The notes under the pieces: generated by a model
The model's input: the letters and a program-made list of their open reading frames with translations, nothing else
Told to the model about the DNA's origin: nothing
The model's database searches: none
Shown: piece by piece, positions 27,224 through 36,500 of the stretch
Position numbering within the stretch: the first letter of the stretch is position 1
How the letters are laid out: each line of letters starts with the position of its first letter
Position numbers and translations under genes: made by a program
From: CAYMZZ01 sp964395095
Lineage (GTDB): Bacteria > Bacteroidota > Bacteroidia > Chitinophagales > Chitinophagaceae
Direction: 5' to 3'
Length of the DNA: 64,000 nucleotides
Assembly (NCBI GenBank): GCA_964395095.1
Contig: CAYMZZ010000001.1
Span: forward strand, 124,001-188,000

Positions 27224-27561
27224 GAGACGTGAGGCGTGAGGCGTGAGGCGTGAATCGTGAGGCGTGAGGCGTGAGGCGTGAATCGTGAATCGTGAGGCGT
27301 GAGGCGTGAGTGTGGTCAATAAAAATCTGCGAAAATCCGCGGGAAAAACTTCCGCACTCTAACCAGTTTCAGAGTTCAGAAGATATCTCCCGCAGATTTA
27401 AGCAGACTTTATTCGCAGATGAGCGCAGATAAAAGTATACCGGAAACAGGAGCAATTTCAGTCATAACCTACTCCCTACTCCCTACTCCCTACTACCTAC
27501 TCCTTACTACCTACTACCTACTCCCTACTCCCTACTCACGCCTCACGCCTCACAATTCACG
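27224..27561. repeat. Nested 7-mer element with CGCAGAT core and CTACTCC tract
   Basis: The left arm 27224-27310 is about twelve GTGAGGC/GTGAATC 7-mers; the right arm 27536-27561 is the complementary CCTCACG set. Inside lie a CGCAGAT-type repeat (27321-27431) and a one-sided tract of ten 7-mers at 27469-27538 (CTACTCC, CTACTAC, TTACTAC variants). The whole 400-bp gap between two lipoprotein genes is made of these parts. The right arm ends 5 bp from the stop of the gene at 27566. No gene was found here. Confidence 0.87.
27321..27431. repeat. CGCAGAT-type dispersed repeat, copy 2
   Basis: AATCTGCGAAAATCCGCGGG on the left and CCCGCAGATTTAAGCAGA, CGCAGATGAGCGCAGAT on the right form a long imperfect hairpin. 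The loop region (GCACTC, AGTTTCAGAGTTCAGAAG) matches the copy at 10846-10967. A decayed third copy, TCTGCAGATATACGCAGAT, is at 44766-44790. Confidence 0.8.
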
Positions 27562-27565
27562 TTCC

Positions 27566-29110
27566 TCATTCATACACAAACCCCTCCTTATACTCAAACA
27601 AATGCTGCCCGGTCACGGGATTGCGATGCCAGGTACGCAGTTCCGTAGGGTACCCTTCCGAATCGTAGGTATAGGCAAACTGATAAATCTCAGACTGGCT
27701 ATATGCATTCTGGTAAGTAATTGATTGCGCATTCCGATTGTAGATAGAATGAACAAAAACCTTTTCATCCGGCCAGCCTGTAAACTGGAAGGGATTGATG
27801 GCATTGTCATATTGATACAATCCTTCCTGCAGGTTGCCATTATTGCTCGCATAGCGCGTCGACAACATCCGGCCCCGGTCGTAATTGGCCTGGTAATAGT
27901 GCAGGAGACTGGTATAGTTACCTTCAATTTCTGCACCCACCTGGTCAACCCTTCGTTGCTGGAAGTTGTTGATCGAAGTAAGATACTGTAAACGAACTTG
28001 CGTTATACTGTCGCCTTGCTGAATGCGGATCAAAGTGGGCAGACCATCGGTTCCGTAGGTGAATGTGCTATTCCCGATCACCTGCGACCGTTCATTCTTT
28101 CTTACAATGCGCCCAATGCGCTCACCCGCATATTCCGCGTCTTCGGTCATGGCCAGGTAAGGCGAATTATCCGCATGCTTTCTGAAATGCAGGACTTTTT
28201 GAATAATCCCCTGTGCCGAATACTGGTATTCCGTTTTAGTTTCGGCAAACCAGTTATTGTTGGTCCAACGATTACCATACACAAACTTCAATCGCTTCGG
28301 TTCTGCTTCTGCCTGTATCGTGTAAATGGTGCTGGCCGACAAATCCGCGGCATTCAGGTGCAGTGCAGCCGATCTTCCCCATTTCTGCATACGGAATTCA
28401 TAGCGAACAGCATTGGGTACCAGGTTAAGTTCCGACACACCGGCAGGAATAGATACGGGAACGATCGCCAGGTTGTTCTGCGCATCCCAGCTATAAATCT
28501 GTAAAAGTGCAGATAAACTGTCGTAAACGACATTTCCGATCTTGATCACAGGACGGATACGAATTTTTCTTGTGCCGGGAGGCGGATCATTGGGATCAGC
28601 GGGTAACTGGAAGGTTCCATCCGGATAACCATACATGGATTCCTTATCGTTGGCAATGACGGGCAATAATTCCACATCCACAATTTTCAGGCTCGCGGTA
28701 TTTTGGGAAAAATCAATTGTAAGCGGACGGTTCACCTGCTGTGCTTTGGGAAAGCCGGCCAGCGGAGTGGCATAACGCACCAGTCCCGTTTTGCGAGCGA
28801 GTAGAAATTTGTCCAGCTTATAGCTTCCTTTAGGCACCCGTATGCGTGCGCTATAGGTTCCGCCGGAGTCGATGGCGGCCAACTTTTGATTTACCAATAC
28901 GGGATCATCCTCCGCATTGCGGAGTCCGATAATAAATTCAAGATCGGCCAGTGGTTCCGTAAGATTATTTAATCCGGAAGGTTTGAACTGAAGCGTAAAC
29001 TCCGTTACGGGAACTGGATCCGTTGGAACCTGCGGTTCCGGTTTGGTTTTGCTGCAGGAAGAGAGCAAAACAGCCATCATTAAGAATGAAAGGAAGAAGT
29101 TGCGATACAT
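27566..29110 (-). CDS. Large lipoprotein, unknown function
   Basis: 514 residues. The lipobox VLLSSC puts the lipidated Cys at 19, followed by a Pro-rich linker (PEPQVPTDPVPV). The N-terminal half has beta-rich segments that read like carbohydrate-free Ig-type or fimbrillin-like modules (IDSGGTYSARIRVPKGSYKL). The C-terminal half carries YD-like units (TFTYGTDGLPTLIRI, GLYQYDNAINPF, AYTYDSEGYPTELRTW). I do not recognise a named family. The ATG at 29108-29110 is the only reasonable start. It stands alone, with repeat on its 3' side and a long gene-free stretch on its 5' side. Confidence 0.7.
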   Translation of the reverse strand: MYRNFFLSFLMMAVLLSSCSKTKPEPQVPTDPVPVTEFTLQFKPSGLNNLTEPLADLEFIIGLRNAEDDPVLVNQKLAAIDSGGTYSARIRVPKGSYKLDKFLLARKTGLVRYATPLAGFPKAQQVNRPLTIDFSQNTASLKIVDVELLPVIANDKESMYGYPDGTFQLPADPNDPPPGTRKIRIRPVIKIGNVVYDSLSALLQIYSWDAQNNLAIVPVSIPAGVSELNLVPNAVRYEFRMQKWGRSAALHLNAADLSASTIYTIQAEAEPKRLKFVYGNRWTNNNWFAETKTEYQYSAQGIIQKVLHFRKHADNSPYLAMTEDAEYAGERIGRIVRKNERSQVIGNSTFTYGTDGLPTLIRIQQGDSITQVRLQYLTSINNFQQRRVDQVGAEIEGNYTSLLHYYQANYDRGRMLSTRYASNNGNLQEGLYQYDNAINPFQFTGWPDEKVFVHSIYNRNAQSITYQNAYSQSEIYQFAYTYDSEGYPTELRTWHRNPVTGQHLFEYKEGFVYE

Positions 29111-29570
29111 AAAACTGATTTAACTTGGTTTACCGGCCTGCCTAAACAGGCCTTTGTTGATTTTATGCAAAGCTCTTGGGAAACCATGCTGCCTAAAAGC
29201 CAATGATGCATGAAATGGCGGGGAATGGCGATCAATTGCCGAATCCCTGTACAGATTGAAAGAATAATCTATCTAACTGATTACCAAAGACTAAACCGTG
29301 TATATTTCCGACACGCCAGTACAACCCATCAACCGTCGGAATGGTCATTCTTCCTTTCATCCCGACCCGTTTTAGAAGCTATTTTTAGAGCACCCGGAAG
29401 TGTTCAGGAAATTTGTGTACACGAGTGTGAAGTAACCAGGTAATTGAAAGTAGGGAATAGAAAATGGGGTCTTCCATTCTATATTTATCAGGAATACATA
29501 CTACTTGAATCTTTCGCCTGAAGTTTGGAAACCCAAGCCTGAAGATCAAACCCATCATAATACAGGCATT
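29111..29570. other. Gene-free stretch
   Basis: I see no convincing gene, RNA or repeat in these 460 bases. Short open frames of 68-77 codons here have no recognisable content and no clear start signals. Confidence 0.5.
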
Positions 29571-29730
29571 TTTTAACGCAACGAGCGCCACGAAGTCGCA
29601 AAGAACGCGACGAACTTATTAAAGCAATATAAGGTTTCACCTTACTTATACATTTCTAAATCAAAATAACCGTTGCGTTTTTTGCGAATTCTAATCGCGT
29701 GCCTCGCCGTGGCGGGTCCGTTGCGGTAAA
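29571..29730. repeat. TTTACCGCAACGGA-ended dispersed repeat, copy at 29.6 kb
   Basis: The left side 29571-29615 reads AACGCAACGAGCGCCACGAAG then GTCGCAAAGAACGCGACGAAC. The right side 29669-29730 reads CCGTTGCGTTTTTTGCGAA and ends TCCGTTGCGGTAAA, the complement of the shared terminus. The sides are partly complementary. Related copies are at 8841-8970 and 39851-40010. Confidence 0.7.
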
Positions 29731-29868
29731 TGCCTATACATCGCAAATGGCTTTCATCTCTGAAAACGTCAGTCGTATCTGAAATTTTTCAATCGCCCGA
29801 CCTGGAATCATTCTTCATCAATCAATACACCAACATCTTTGTATCCACATCCAGGCCATCTGTAACAT

Positions 29869-29903
29869 AAAACTTACCACTTAAAACTTACCACTTATAA
29901 CTT
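29869..29903. repeat. One-sided tandem 7-mer tract
   Basis: Five exact-period units: AAAACTT, ACCACTT, AAAACTT, ACCACTT, ATAACTT. It belongs to the AGTTATA family but no matching left arm was found nearby. Confidence 0.75.
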
Positions 29904-29952
29904 CCAACCCAGTTCTGGCATCATTTTTTCTCTGTTATAAAAAAAAACCATC

Positions 29953-30156
29953 ATGCTTCGATCTCATGGAACGGTAGTCAGTAAAAAACTGGTCTTACGC
30001 TTTGTGCTGGAGCATCTTGACTTTCGTAAGCGCTCGCTTTATCTGCAGGAAATCATTCAAATGGGTCGAAAGGAGCCGTGCTGGAGAAGGGCATTGCTGG
30101 CTTTTTTTGACACCCCCCTACTACCCATGCCTCCCGGAAAATTCAACTTAAATTAA
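29953..30156 (+). CDS. Doubtful small protein, 67 aa
   Basis: The frame gives MLRSHGTVVSKKLVLRFVLE and ends PMPPGKFNLN. It is basic and helical-looking, without recognised family, signal peptide or membrane helix. It starts after an A-rich leader (eight A then CCATC). Its position in a 1.2-kb stretch otherwise without genes keeps it open as a real small gene, but nothing proves it. Confidence 0.3.
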   Translation: MLRSHGTVVSKKLVLRFVLEHLDFRKRSLYLQEIIQMGRKEPCWRRALLAFFDTPLLPMPPGKFNLN

Positions 30157-30293
30157 ATTCAGTTTCTATATCAGCCAGGTAAAATTTATTAACAGGTCTT
30201 AAACCAACCTTTTTGCGATCAGTCAGAAAAACGAAAAGCACGCAGCAATAAAAATTAAATGCGTGTTGATTCGTTAACCCAAAATTGTATAGC

Positions 30294-30758
30294 ATGAAAA
30301 CAATCGCAAAAAGATCACTGGCACTGGCACTGGCTGCCAGCATTTCCATCGGCGCAATGGCGCAATTGAATATGCGCGTAACCCAGCAAGCCGAAGCGAC
30401 CCTTCGTCTGCAACAGCAGCAGCGACTAATGGAACGTTCCGGAGAGTTGGTTCGTCAGCAAGCGAATGCCACGCGGGAGGTTACAGAAAGAACGAAGGCG
30501 CAATTGCAGACCAGGGTGCAGAACACTCGATCTAAAGTGAAAGCGGGTGCGGAAGCCGGTGTGGAAAGAACGGCAGAAACCCTGGCAACCACAAGGAACA
30601 GCAGCAAAAAAGAAATTCGCCAATTAAAAAGGGAAACACGTAAGCAAAGAAAACTCGAAGCCCGCGCTGCCGCCAATTCTGAAACACAAATCAGCAGGGA
30701 ACCCGGCAAGGTACGTGGTTCCAGCAATAACCAGGCATCGGGTTCCGTTGAATATTGA
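30294..30758 (+). CDS. Secreted Gln/Arg-rich helical protein
   Basis: 154 residues from the ATG at 30294; an ATG three codons earlier is less likely because the signal peptide begins MKTIAKRSLALALAASISIG and ends at AMAQ. The mature part is almost wholly charged helix (QQQQRLMERSGELVRQQANA, TRKQRKLEARAAA), probably a coiled coil, and strongly basic. No family recognised. A terminator follows 45 bp downstream. Confidence 0.65.
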   Translation: MKTIAKRSLALALAASISIGAMAQLNMRVTQQAEATLRLQQQQRLMERSGELVRQQANATREVTERTKAQLQTRVQNTRSKVKAGAEAGVERTAETLATTRNSSKKEIRQLKRETRKQRKLEARAAANSETQISREPGKVRGSSNNQASGSVEY

Positions 30759-30802
30759 GTGCTGAATACGATTATTTAAGGTGCAAGCCCTATCGAAAAC
30801 AA

Positions 30803-30828
30803 GAAGGCCCCGCGATGGCGGGGTCTTC
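30803..30828. terminator. Hairpin between converging genes
   Basis: GAAGGCCCCGC and GCGGGGTCTTC form an 11-bp stem (one G-T pair) around GATG. There is no strong T run on either side, but its place between two converging genes (stops at 30758 and 30853) supports a terminator. Confidence 0.7.
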
Positions 30829-30852
30829 CTAATTGCTGAAAACGACATGTCG

Positions 30853-31617
30853 TTATTGCCAGACTAATTTTTGTGTCAGGTTTTGGGATTTCAGGAGGTA
30901 GGTACCGGGCTTTTGTACAGGTAGCGAAATCGTTTGGCCTGGCAAAAGATTCCATTGGCCCAGCAGGCGGCCCTGCATATCAAAGAGAAGGATTGATTGC
31001 GAACTGGCATCCAGGGATTGAACCGTCACGGGTCCCCTTGATGGCACGGGCCAGATTCTGACCAGGGGTTTCTCTTCCGCCGACGCGGCCAGCACTACTA
31101 CAGCGGAAAGATGCGCCTTCCCATCGATATCTACCTGCCGCAACCTGTACAGCAACTTGTCGCTGCCGGCATCCTCGTCGGTGAAGGTATAGTGCCTGGG
31201 CTGATCGCTATTACCATCCACCGTGGCGGCAGCCACAAATCCAACTGATTCAAAAACGGTTTGGCTGATCCTTTTCCGCTCAATCACAAAGCCCTTATTC
31301 TGCCATTCCTGCCGGGTCGACCAGCGAAGACGGGCTCTTCGCGAATCCAGTCGCAGTACTTCAAGTTGCAAGCCCAGGACCGGGAGGGTAGCATTGAGCG
31401 AAAAGTGATGTTGAAAACCCTGCTCCAGCCCGATATTGCCCGCCTGAAAGGGCATCACCGCCAGCTCCCCAATACTCATGTCCAATGTAATACCGGCGCC
31501 ACTCATCCTGCTTCCACCTGAATTCAGGGTCTGGGGAGTCAATTGCTGGGCATTTGCAAGAATGCAACTTAGGAGTAGACCTATTCCAGCAGCAAATACT
31601 TTTATTGCACTTTTCAT
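30853..31617 (-). CDS. T9SS type A sorting-domain protein
   Basis: 254 residues from the ATG at 31615-31617; a frame extending to 31767 lacks a signal peptide at its start and overlaps the neighbour. The signal peptide ends near ILANAQ. The N-terminal region (LNSGGSRMSGAGITLDMSIGEL) is one often found in short Bacteroidota T9SS cargo. The last 70 residues (IWPVPSRGPVTVQSL, QGRLLGQWNLLPGQ, GTYLLKS) are a type A C-terminal domain recognised by the type IX secretion system, so the protein is exported across the outer membrane. It follows the next gene by 10 bp. Confidence 0.85.
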   Translation of the reverse strand: MKSAIKVFAAGIGLLLSCILANAQQLTPQTLNSGGSRMSGAGITLDMSIGELAVMPFQAGNIGLEQGFQHHFSLNATLPVLGLQLEVLRLDSRRARLRWSTRQEWQNKGFVIERKRISQTVFESVGFVAAATVDGNSDQPRHYTFTDEDAGSDKLLYRLRQVDIDGKAHLSAVVVLAASAEEKPLVRIWPVPSRGPVTVQSLDASSQSILLFDMQGRLLGQWNLLPGQTISLPVQKPGTYLLKSQNLTQKLVWQ

Positions 31618-31627
31618 AAGCCCGGTT

Positions 31628-32584
31628 TTAATGGATAAGAATGTATCCGATGAATTCGGAATTGAAATCAAGGATCTCAGAGTCTGGATGCCGAATCGCA
31701 AAGCCGATATTATAGGTGCCGGGCCACAATTCTCCTGGTACCAGGGTGGGCTTGTCGGCCGAAACAACCTTGATTGTACCTGAAGAGGTTACTGCCTTCT
31801 TCGCAGTATTTACGTTGTCGATTGTAGCATAATCAGAGCCGGTGAAGCTAGTTATATATCCCCCATCTCCCTGATAAGCAAGAGAATATCCGACCGCCGT
31901 ACCATTTCCTGCGTAGCAACCCAGGCTTCCACTGATGGTCGCAACCAGAATATCGCCCTCCTCCAGGGTTACCTGTACTGGTTGAGCCGCCCATGCGAAT
32001 GCCAGGCTTCCACCATAAACGGGAAGAGGTTCCTGCACATAGCGGATAGACCTGGGTTTCGATTTGGGTAATTCCTTCGCTACCCAGGCGGTACCGTCCC
32101 ATTGCAGTAAATCACCCACTTCCGGTGTATTGGTATCCACATAATGACCACCGATATTCACGGCATCGATGGCTTTGTTGGCGGCAAAAGCATAGGGTAC
32201 GGAAACCAGGCTCTGTGTGCCCATTACAATAAAGTTGCCATCGTTATGGATATCCAGTTCCACTTTCAGGCTTTTGGTGGCGCTGCTGTTATTGGTCCAA
32301 CTAATGCTGCCCAGGTCGCCGCTGCTGCTTTGCGCGCCGGGGCTGCCAATTTGTACAGCGAATACACCCTGCGCGCTGGTCGTTACCTGCCGGGTTTCGG
32401 TATAGAGAGAAGGATTCCCCGGCGCGCTGCTCACGATACTGAAGCGTACCGTAATGGTTTGTCCGCTAAGCGCCTCTCCCGCATTGTTGCGGGCAACAGC
32501 CTGGTAATTGAAAGCTCCCGGCATTTGCGCCAGCAGGAGTTGAACGCTCAATACAAGAATCAGTAAAGTAAGAATTCGTTTCAT
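31628..32584 (-). CDS. Secreted protein of the GAFNYQAVARN family
   Basis: 318 residues from the ATG at 32582-32584, where a clear signal peptide starts (MKRILTLLILVLSVQLLLAQ). The mature protein begins MPGAFNYQAVARNNAGEAL and includes SVPYAFAANKA and LLQWDGTAWV, a set of motifs seen in many Bacteroidota surface proteins sometimes annotated as tail-fibre-like. Function unknown. The C-terminal half is a beta-rich module without a recognised name. It lies 10 bp before the T9SS cargo gene, so both are likely secreted together; it has no sorting domain of its own. Confidence 0.75.
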   Translation of the reverse strand: MKRILTLLILVLSVQLLLAQMPGAFNYQAVARNNAGEALSGQTITVRFSIVSSAPGNPSLYTETRQVTTSAQGVFAVQIGSPGAQSSSGDLGSISWTNNSSATKSLKVELDIHNDGNFIVMGTQSLVSVPYAFAANKAIDAVNIGGHYVDTNTPEVGDLLQWDGTAWVAKELPKSKPRSIRYVQEPLPVYGGSLAFAWAAQPVQVTLEEGDILVATISGSLGCYAGNGTAVGYSLAYQGDGGYITSFTGSDYATIDNVNTAKKAVTSSGTIKVVSADKPTLVPGELWPGTYNIGFAIRHPDSEILDFNSEFIGYILIH

Positions 32585-32681
32585 GGTTGTAATGGTTAAT
32601 GGTTTTTGATTTGCGAGCCCAAAAATGAACACAGAATAACCCCCACCCTAATTTATCCGGCCGAAGTGTGGCAGGGAGAGC

Positions 32682-33373
32682 GTGAGGCGTGAGGCGTGAG
32701 GCGTGAGGCGTGAGGCGTGAGACGTGAGGCGTGAGACGTGAGGCGTGAGACGTGAGGCGTGAGACGTGAGGCATGAGACGTGAGGCGTGAATCGAGAGAC
32801 GTGAATCGTGAGGCGTTAGCCGTGAGCCGTGGAGGCCCGAAGGGCCGACATATACTAGGGTCGTCCGCGAGGGCGACCCTAATGCGTAGCATGAGACGTG
32901 AGGCGTGAGGCGTGAGACGTGAGGCGTGAGACGTGAGGCGTGAGGCGTGAGACGTGAGGCGAGAGACGTGAATCGTGAGGCGTTAGCCGTGAGCCGTGGA
33001 GGCCCGAAGGGCCGACATATACTAGGGTCGTCCGCGAGGGCGACCCTAANNNNNNNNNNNNNNNNNNNNNNNNNNNNNNNNNNNNNNNNNNNNNNNNNNN
33101 NNNNNNNNNNNNNNNNNNNNNNNNNNNNNNNNNNNNNNNNNNNNNNNNNACTAGGGTCGTCCGCGAGGGCGACCCTAATGCGTAGCATGAGACGTGAGGC
33201 GTGAATCGTGAGGCGTTAGCCGTGAGCCGTGAGCCGTGAAGGCCCAAAGGGCCGACATATACTAGGGTCGTCCGCGAGGGCGACCCTAATGCGTAGCATG
33301 AGACGTGAGACGTGGAGGCCCGAAGGGCCGACATATACTAGGGTCGTCCGCGAGGGCGACCCTAATGCGTAGC
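32682..33373. repeat. Large array: 60-nt hairpin modules with 7-mer spacers
   Basis: The array begins with 21 perfect-period 7-mers (GTGAGGC, GTGAGAC, GTGAATC, GTTAGCC variants; 32682-32828). It then alternates a 60-nt module with further 7-mers. Modules lie at 32831-32890, 32998-33049 (cut by the gap), 33150-33186 (cut by the gap), 33238-33297 and 33314-33373. Spacers hold 15, unknown, 7 and 2 seven-mers and end in GTG before the module. Each module has two hairpins: GGCCC-GAA-GGGCC, and AGGGTCGTCC-GCGA-GGGCGACCCT. The array separates divergent genes. Long open frames through it are by-products of the repeat. Confidence 0.92.
33050..33149. other. Assembly gap of 100 N
   Basis: Exactly 100 N, the conventional mark for a gap of unknown size. 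Both edges fall inside copies of the 60-nt module, so the assembly broke on the repeat and the true array is of unknown length. Confidence 0.97.
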
Positions 33374-33504
33374 GAGAATCGTGAGGCGTGAATGGAGAAT
33401 CGTGCATCGCAATTCACCCCACCCTACGGCTCCGCCCCCATATCGCAGGTCTCGGTCGTTCTCCCCTACGCTTCGTGGGCTAATTATTTCGGATTTGCCG
33501 TTCC

Positions 33505-36500
33505 TTGCTTATTTTCAATGCCATGATGCAGGAAAGCATGGCACTATTATTCACCCCTTCAGGTTCGTGTGAGAATAAAAAACGACACGGGCCATTTCCG
33601 GCTTTCCTGATCGGCACGCAAACCTACGCCCTCGCCTTTTGCCGCAAAGCGTTTTTTTGCATGGCATTTCTTTCCCTAACCTACCTGCCGCAGGCACAAA
33701 ATGCCATCAGCTTTCAAAAACTGACTGTGTCGAATGGGTTGAACGACGGGCTCATTATTTCCATCGGCCAGGATAAATATGGCTTCATGTGGTTCGGCAC
33801 TGTGGGCGGGGTAAACCGTTTCAATGGCCGCGAATTTACCTGGTTTACGCACCAGCCCGGCCAGGTTACCACACCGCTATCAAGTTTTGCCGAAACCATG
33901 TCCTACGACAGCTCCGGTCGATTCTGGATTGGTTTTGAAACGGGGCTGATGCAATTCGATGATGCAAAGCAGGAACTGGTGGTAATCCCCGAATTGAATG
34001 GTTACCGCATCAATGCCATCAGCGCGATCGACAGCCAACAATTGTATATTGCTTCAAGCCAGGGTTTGTTGCGCTTTCATGCGCCTACAAAAAAAATGGA
34101 GAAACTCGCTGAAACCGGTGGCGACAGCCTCTTTCGTGCACATGCGGGAGGCAGAATTTATGATTTGTATAAAAAAGCAGATTGGCTCTATATCGCTGCC
34201 GCCGGAGGTCTTTGGAAATATCATCTCTTGTCGGGAAAAGCAATACAAATACCAGTCGAACATCTGAAGGGCAGCCATGTTCGCGCGGTATGTGTGGATC
34301 CGGTAGACAATATCTGGCTGGGTACGCATGGAGAGCATGGCATTATCCGCGTAGATCGATCCGGTAAATCGCATAGCTATCAGCGATACCTGCTTGCCCG
34401 GCCACAAACCACCATCAATAATATTAATGCCATGCGCGTAGATGGGAGGGGGATTCTGTGGGTGGCTACAACATCGGAAGGTTTACTGCAATACCTGCCC
34501 GAAGCCGACAGTTTCCGCCATCATCGCCATCAGCAGGCATTGCCACAAAGCATTTCCGGCGACCTGCAAAGAGCCCTTTTTGTGGACCGCGATGGCCTGA
34601 TCTGGACAGGAGGTAACAGGGGCGCTAACTTCTTTCATCCCGACAAGCAACTCTTCCAGACCATTTTACCTTTTGACAGGGAACTGGATAAGCGCAACCG
34701 TAGTATGGCACGTAGCATTACGGAAGACAGGGATGGCCATCTCTGGATGGCCACTTTCGATGGACTGAGCCGCTATGATATCCGGAATCAAACCTATAAG
34801 GAATGGAATAATCAGCCCAATCTACCCAACCGGATCTGGTACAACTCGGTGCGGGGGGTACTTGCCGATAAGGACAATTTTGTGTGGATAGCTACCGGTG
34901 CCGGCATCAATCGTCTTCATGCCGGGCAGCAGCAAATGGAATTCATTCCACACGAAAAATTGCCTCGCTGGTTTTATTTCAATGTCAACAGCGACCGCAA
35001 TGGATGGATCTGGTTTGCCTGCCGCGATGGTGATGGATTTTTTTGGTATGATCCCGCCGACCGATCCTATCATAAACTTAGCGAGCATCCGCAATTGCGG
35101 GCGTTCGCCGGCCTTGGAGGCCGCGTGCTCTACCACGACACAAAAGGCCGCTACTGGCTGGGGCTGAATGGCAACGGCCTGGGCTATTATGATCCGCAGA
35201 AAGGTATCACCCGTCACTTCCGTACCTCCGACAGTGTGATGGCCATAGCGGGTGACCTGGTCACCGATATTAAGGAAGATAAATTTGGGATCATCTGGAT
35301 AGCTACCCACTCAGGTCTTACTTCCCTTGATATTGATAACAACAAGACCCATAATTTCAAGCGGGCAGAAGGCTTGCTGAGTAATAGCACTTACAGCATT
35401 GCGGTGGATACGATGAATAGGATTTGGGTGGCTACCTCCAGGGGTATTAACCTGATTGAGAATGATCGGGTGAGCATTTCCTCTTTTGATACCAACGATG
35501 GACTTCCCACCGATGAATTTTGGGAGCATGCCGGCTTCAGTACGCGCAATGGTGATATTATTTTCCCCTCGGTGAACGGATTTGTACGTTTCAATCCGTT
35601 GCGTTACCAATCACGAAAAAGCAGTTTGCCCTTTTACCTCTCCGGCGTTAGCGTTTTCAATAAGCCCTACAAAATAGAGGGGAACTTTGCGGATCTGAAA
35701 CAACTGGCCTTTGCTTCATCGGAAAATTATTTCACCCTCTCCTTCACTTCGCTCAATTACGAACACCCCGGTCAGAGCTGGTATGCCTATCAGTTAGAAG
35801 GTTTTGATAAGGACTGGGTCGTTACCCGGCAACCCGAAGCCCACTATACCAATGTGCCTGGCGGGAACTACCGGTTCCGGTTCAAGTCAAGCAGCGACCC
35901 CTCGAACTGGAACGTTCCGGAAAAATACCTTGACATACAGATTGCCACACCCCTGTACCGGCAAATCGGGTTTCAGGCATCCCTATTGTTGCTAACAGCA
36001 TCAACAGGCTGGTATCTATACCGGCGAAGGAGAAGGAAGCGTGATGAAATGCTTCAGTTACGCAGCAAATCGCAATTGCTGGAAAAGGAAAAAGCGCTGG
36101 TAATGTATGAAAGTCTGAAGCAGCAGCTCAATCCGCATTTTCTCTTCAATTCCCTCAGCTCCCTGCGAAGCCTGATCCGGTCCAATCCCCAGGAAGCCGG
36201 ACAGTTTCTCGATGGCTTGAGCCGTACTTATCGCTATATTCTGCAGAGCAGGGATACTGAAACTGTTTCGCTGGGCGATGAGCTTCGCTTTGCCGAAACC
36301 TATCTGCAGTTGCAACTTACCCGTTTCCCCCGCGGGCTGGAATGGAGCAATCGTGTACCAGTCGATCTGCACAGCCTTCGGATAGTGCCGGTTACCATCC
36401 AGAACCTGATGGAAAACGCGATAAAGCATAACCGGATCGATCCGGAATCGCCACTCCTGATAGAAGTACTGACAGAAGAGAACAATCTTGTTGTTCGAAA

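Noticed and set aside
29210..29591. Two short open frames (77 and 68 codons) on opposite strands
   Set aside because: They overlap each other partly, have no recognisable content and sit in gene-free DNA.
32466..33334. Long open frames through the repeat array on both strands
   Set aside because: They follow from the absence of stop codons in the 7-mers, run through the N gap, and give only repeated meaningless peptide (for example SRLTPHVSRLTPHASRLT). No start, signal or family supports them.
32682..33373. CRISPR-like look of the array (repeat modules with spacers)
   Set aside because: The spacers are the same 7-mers in varying number, not unique sequences. The modules are 60 nt with long internal hairpins, and no cas genes are near.
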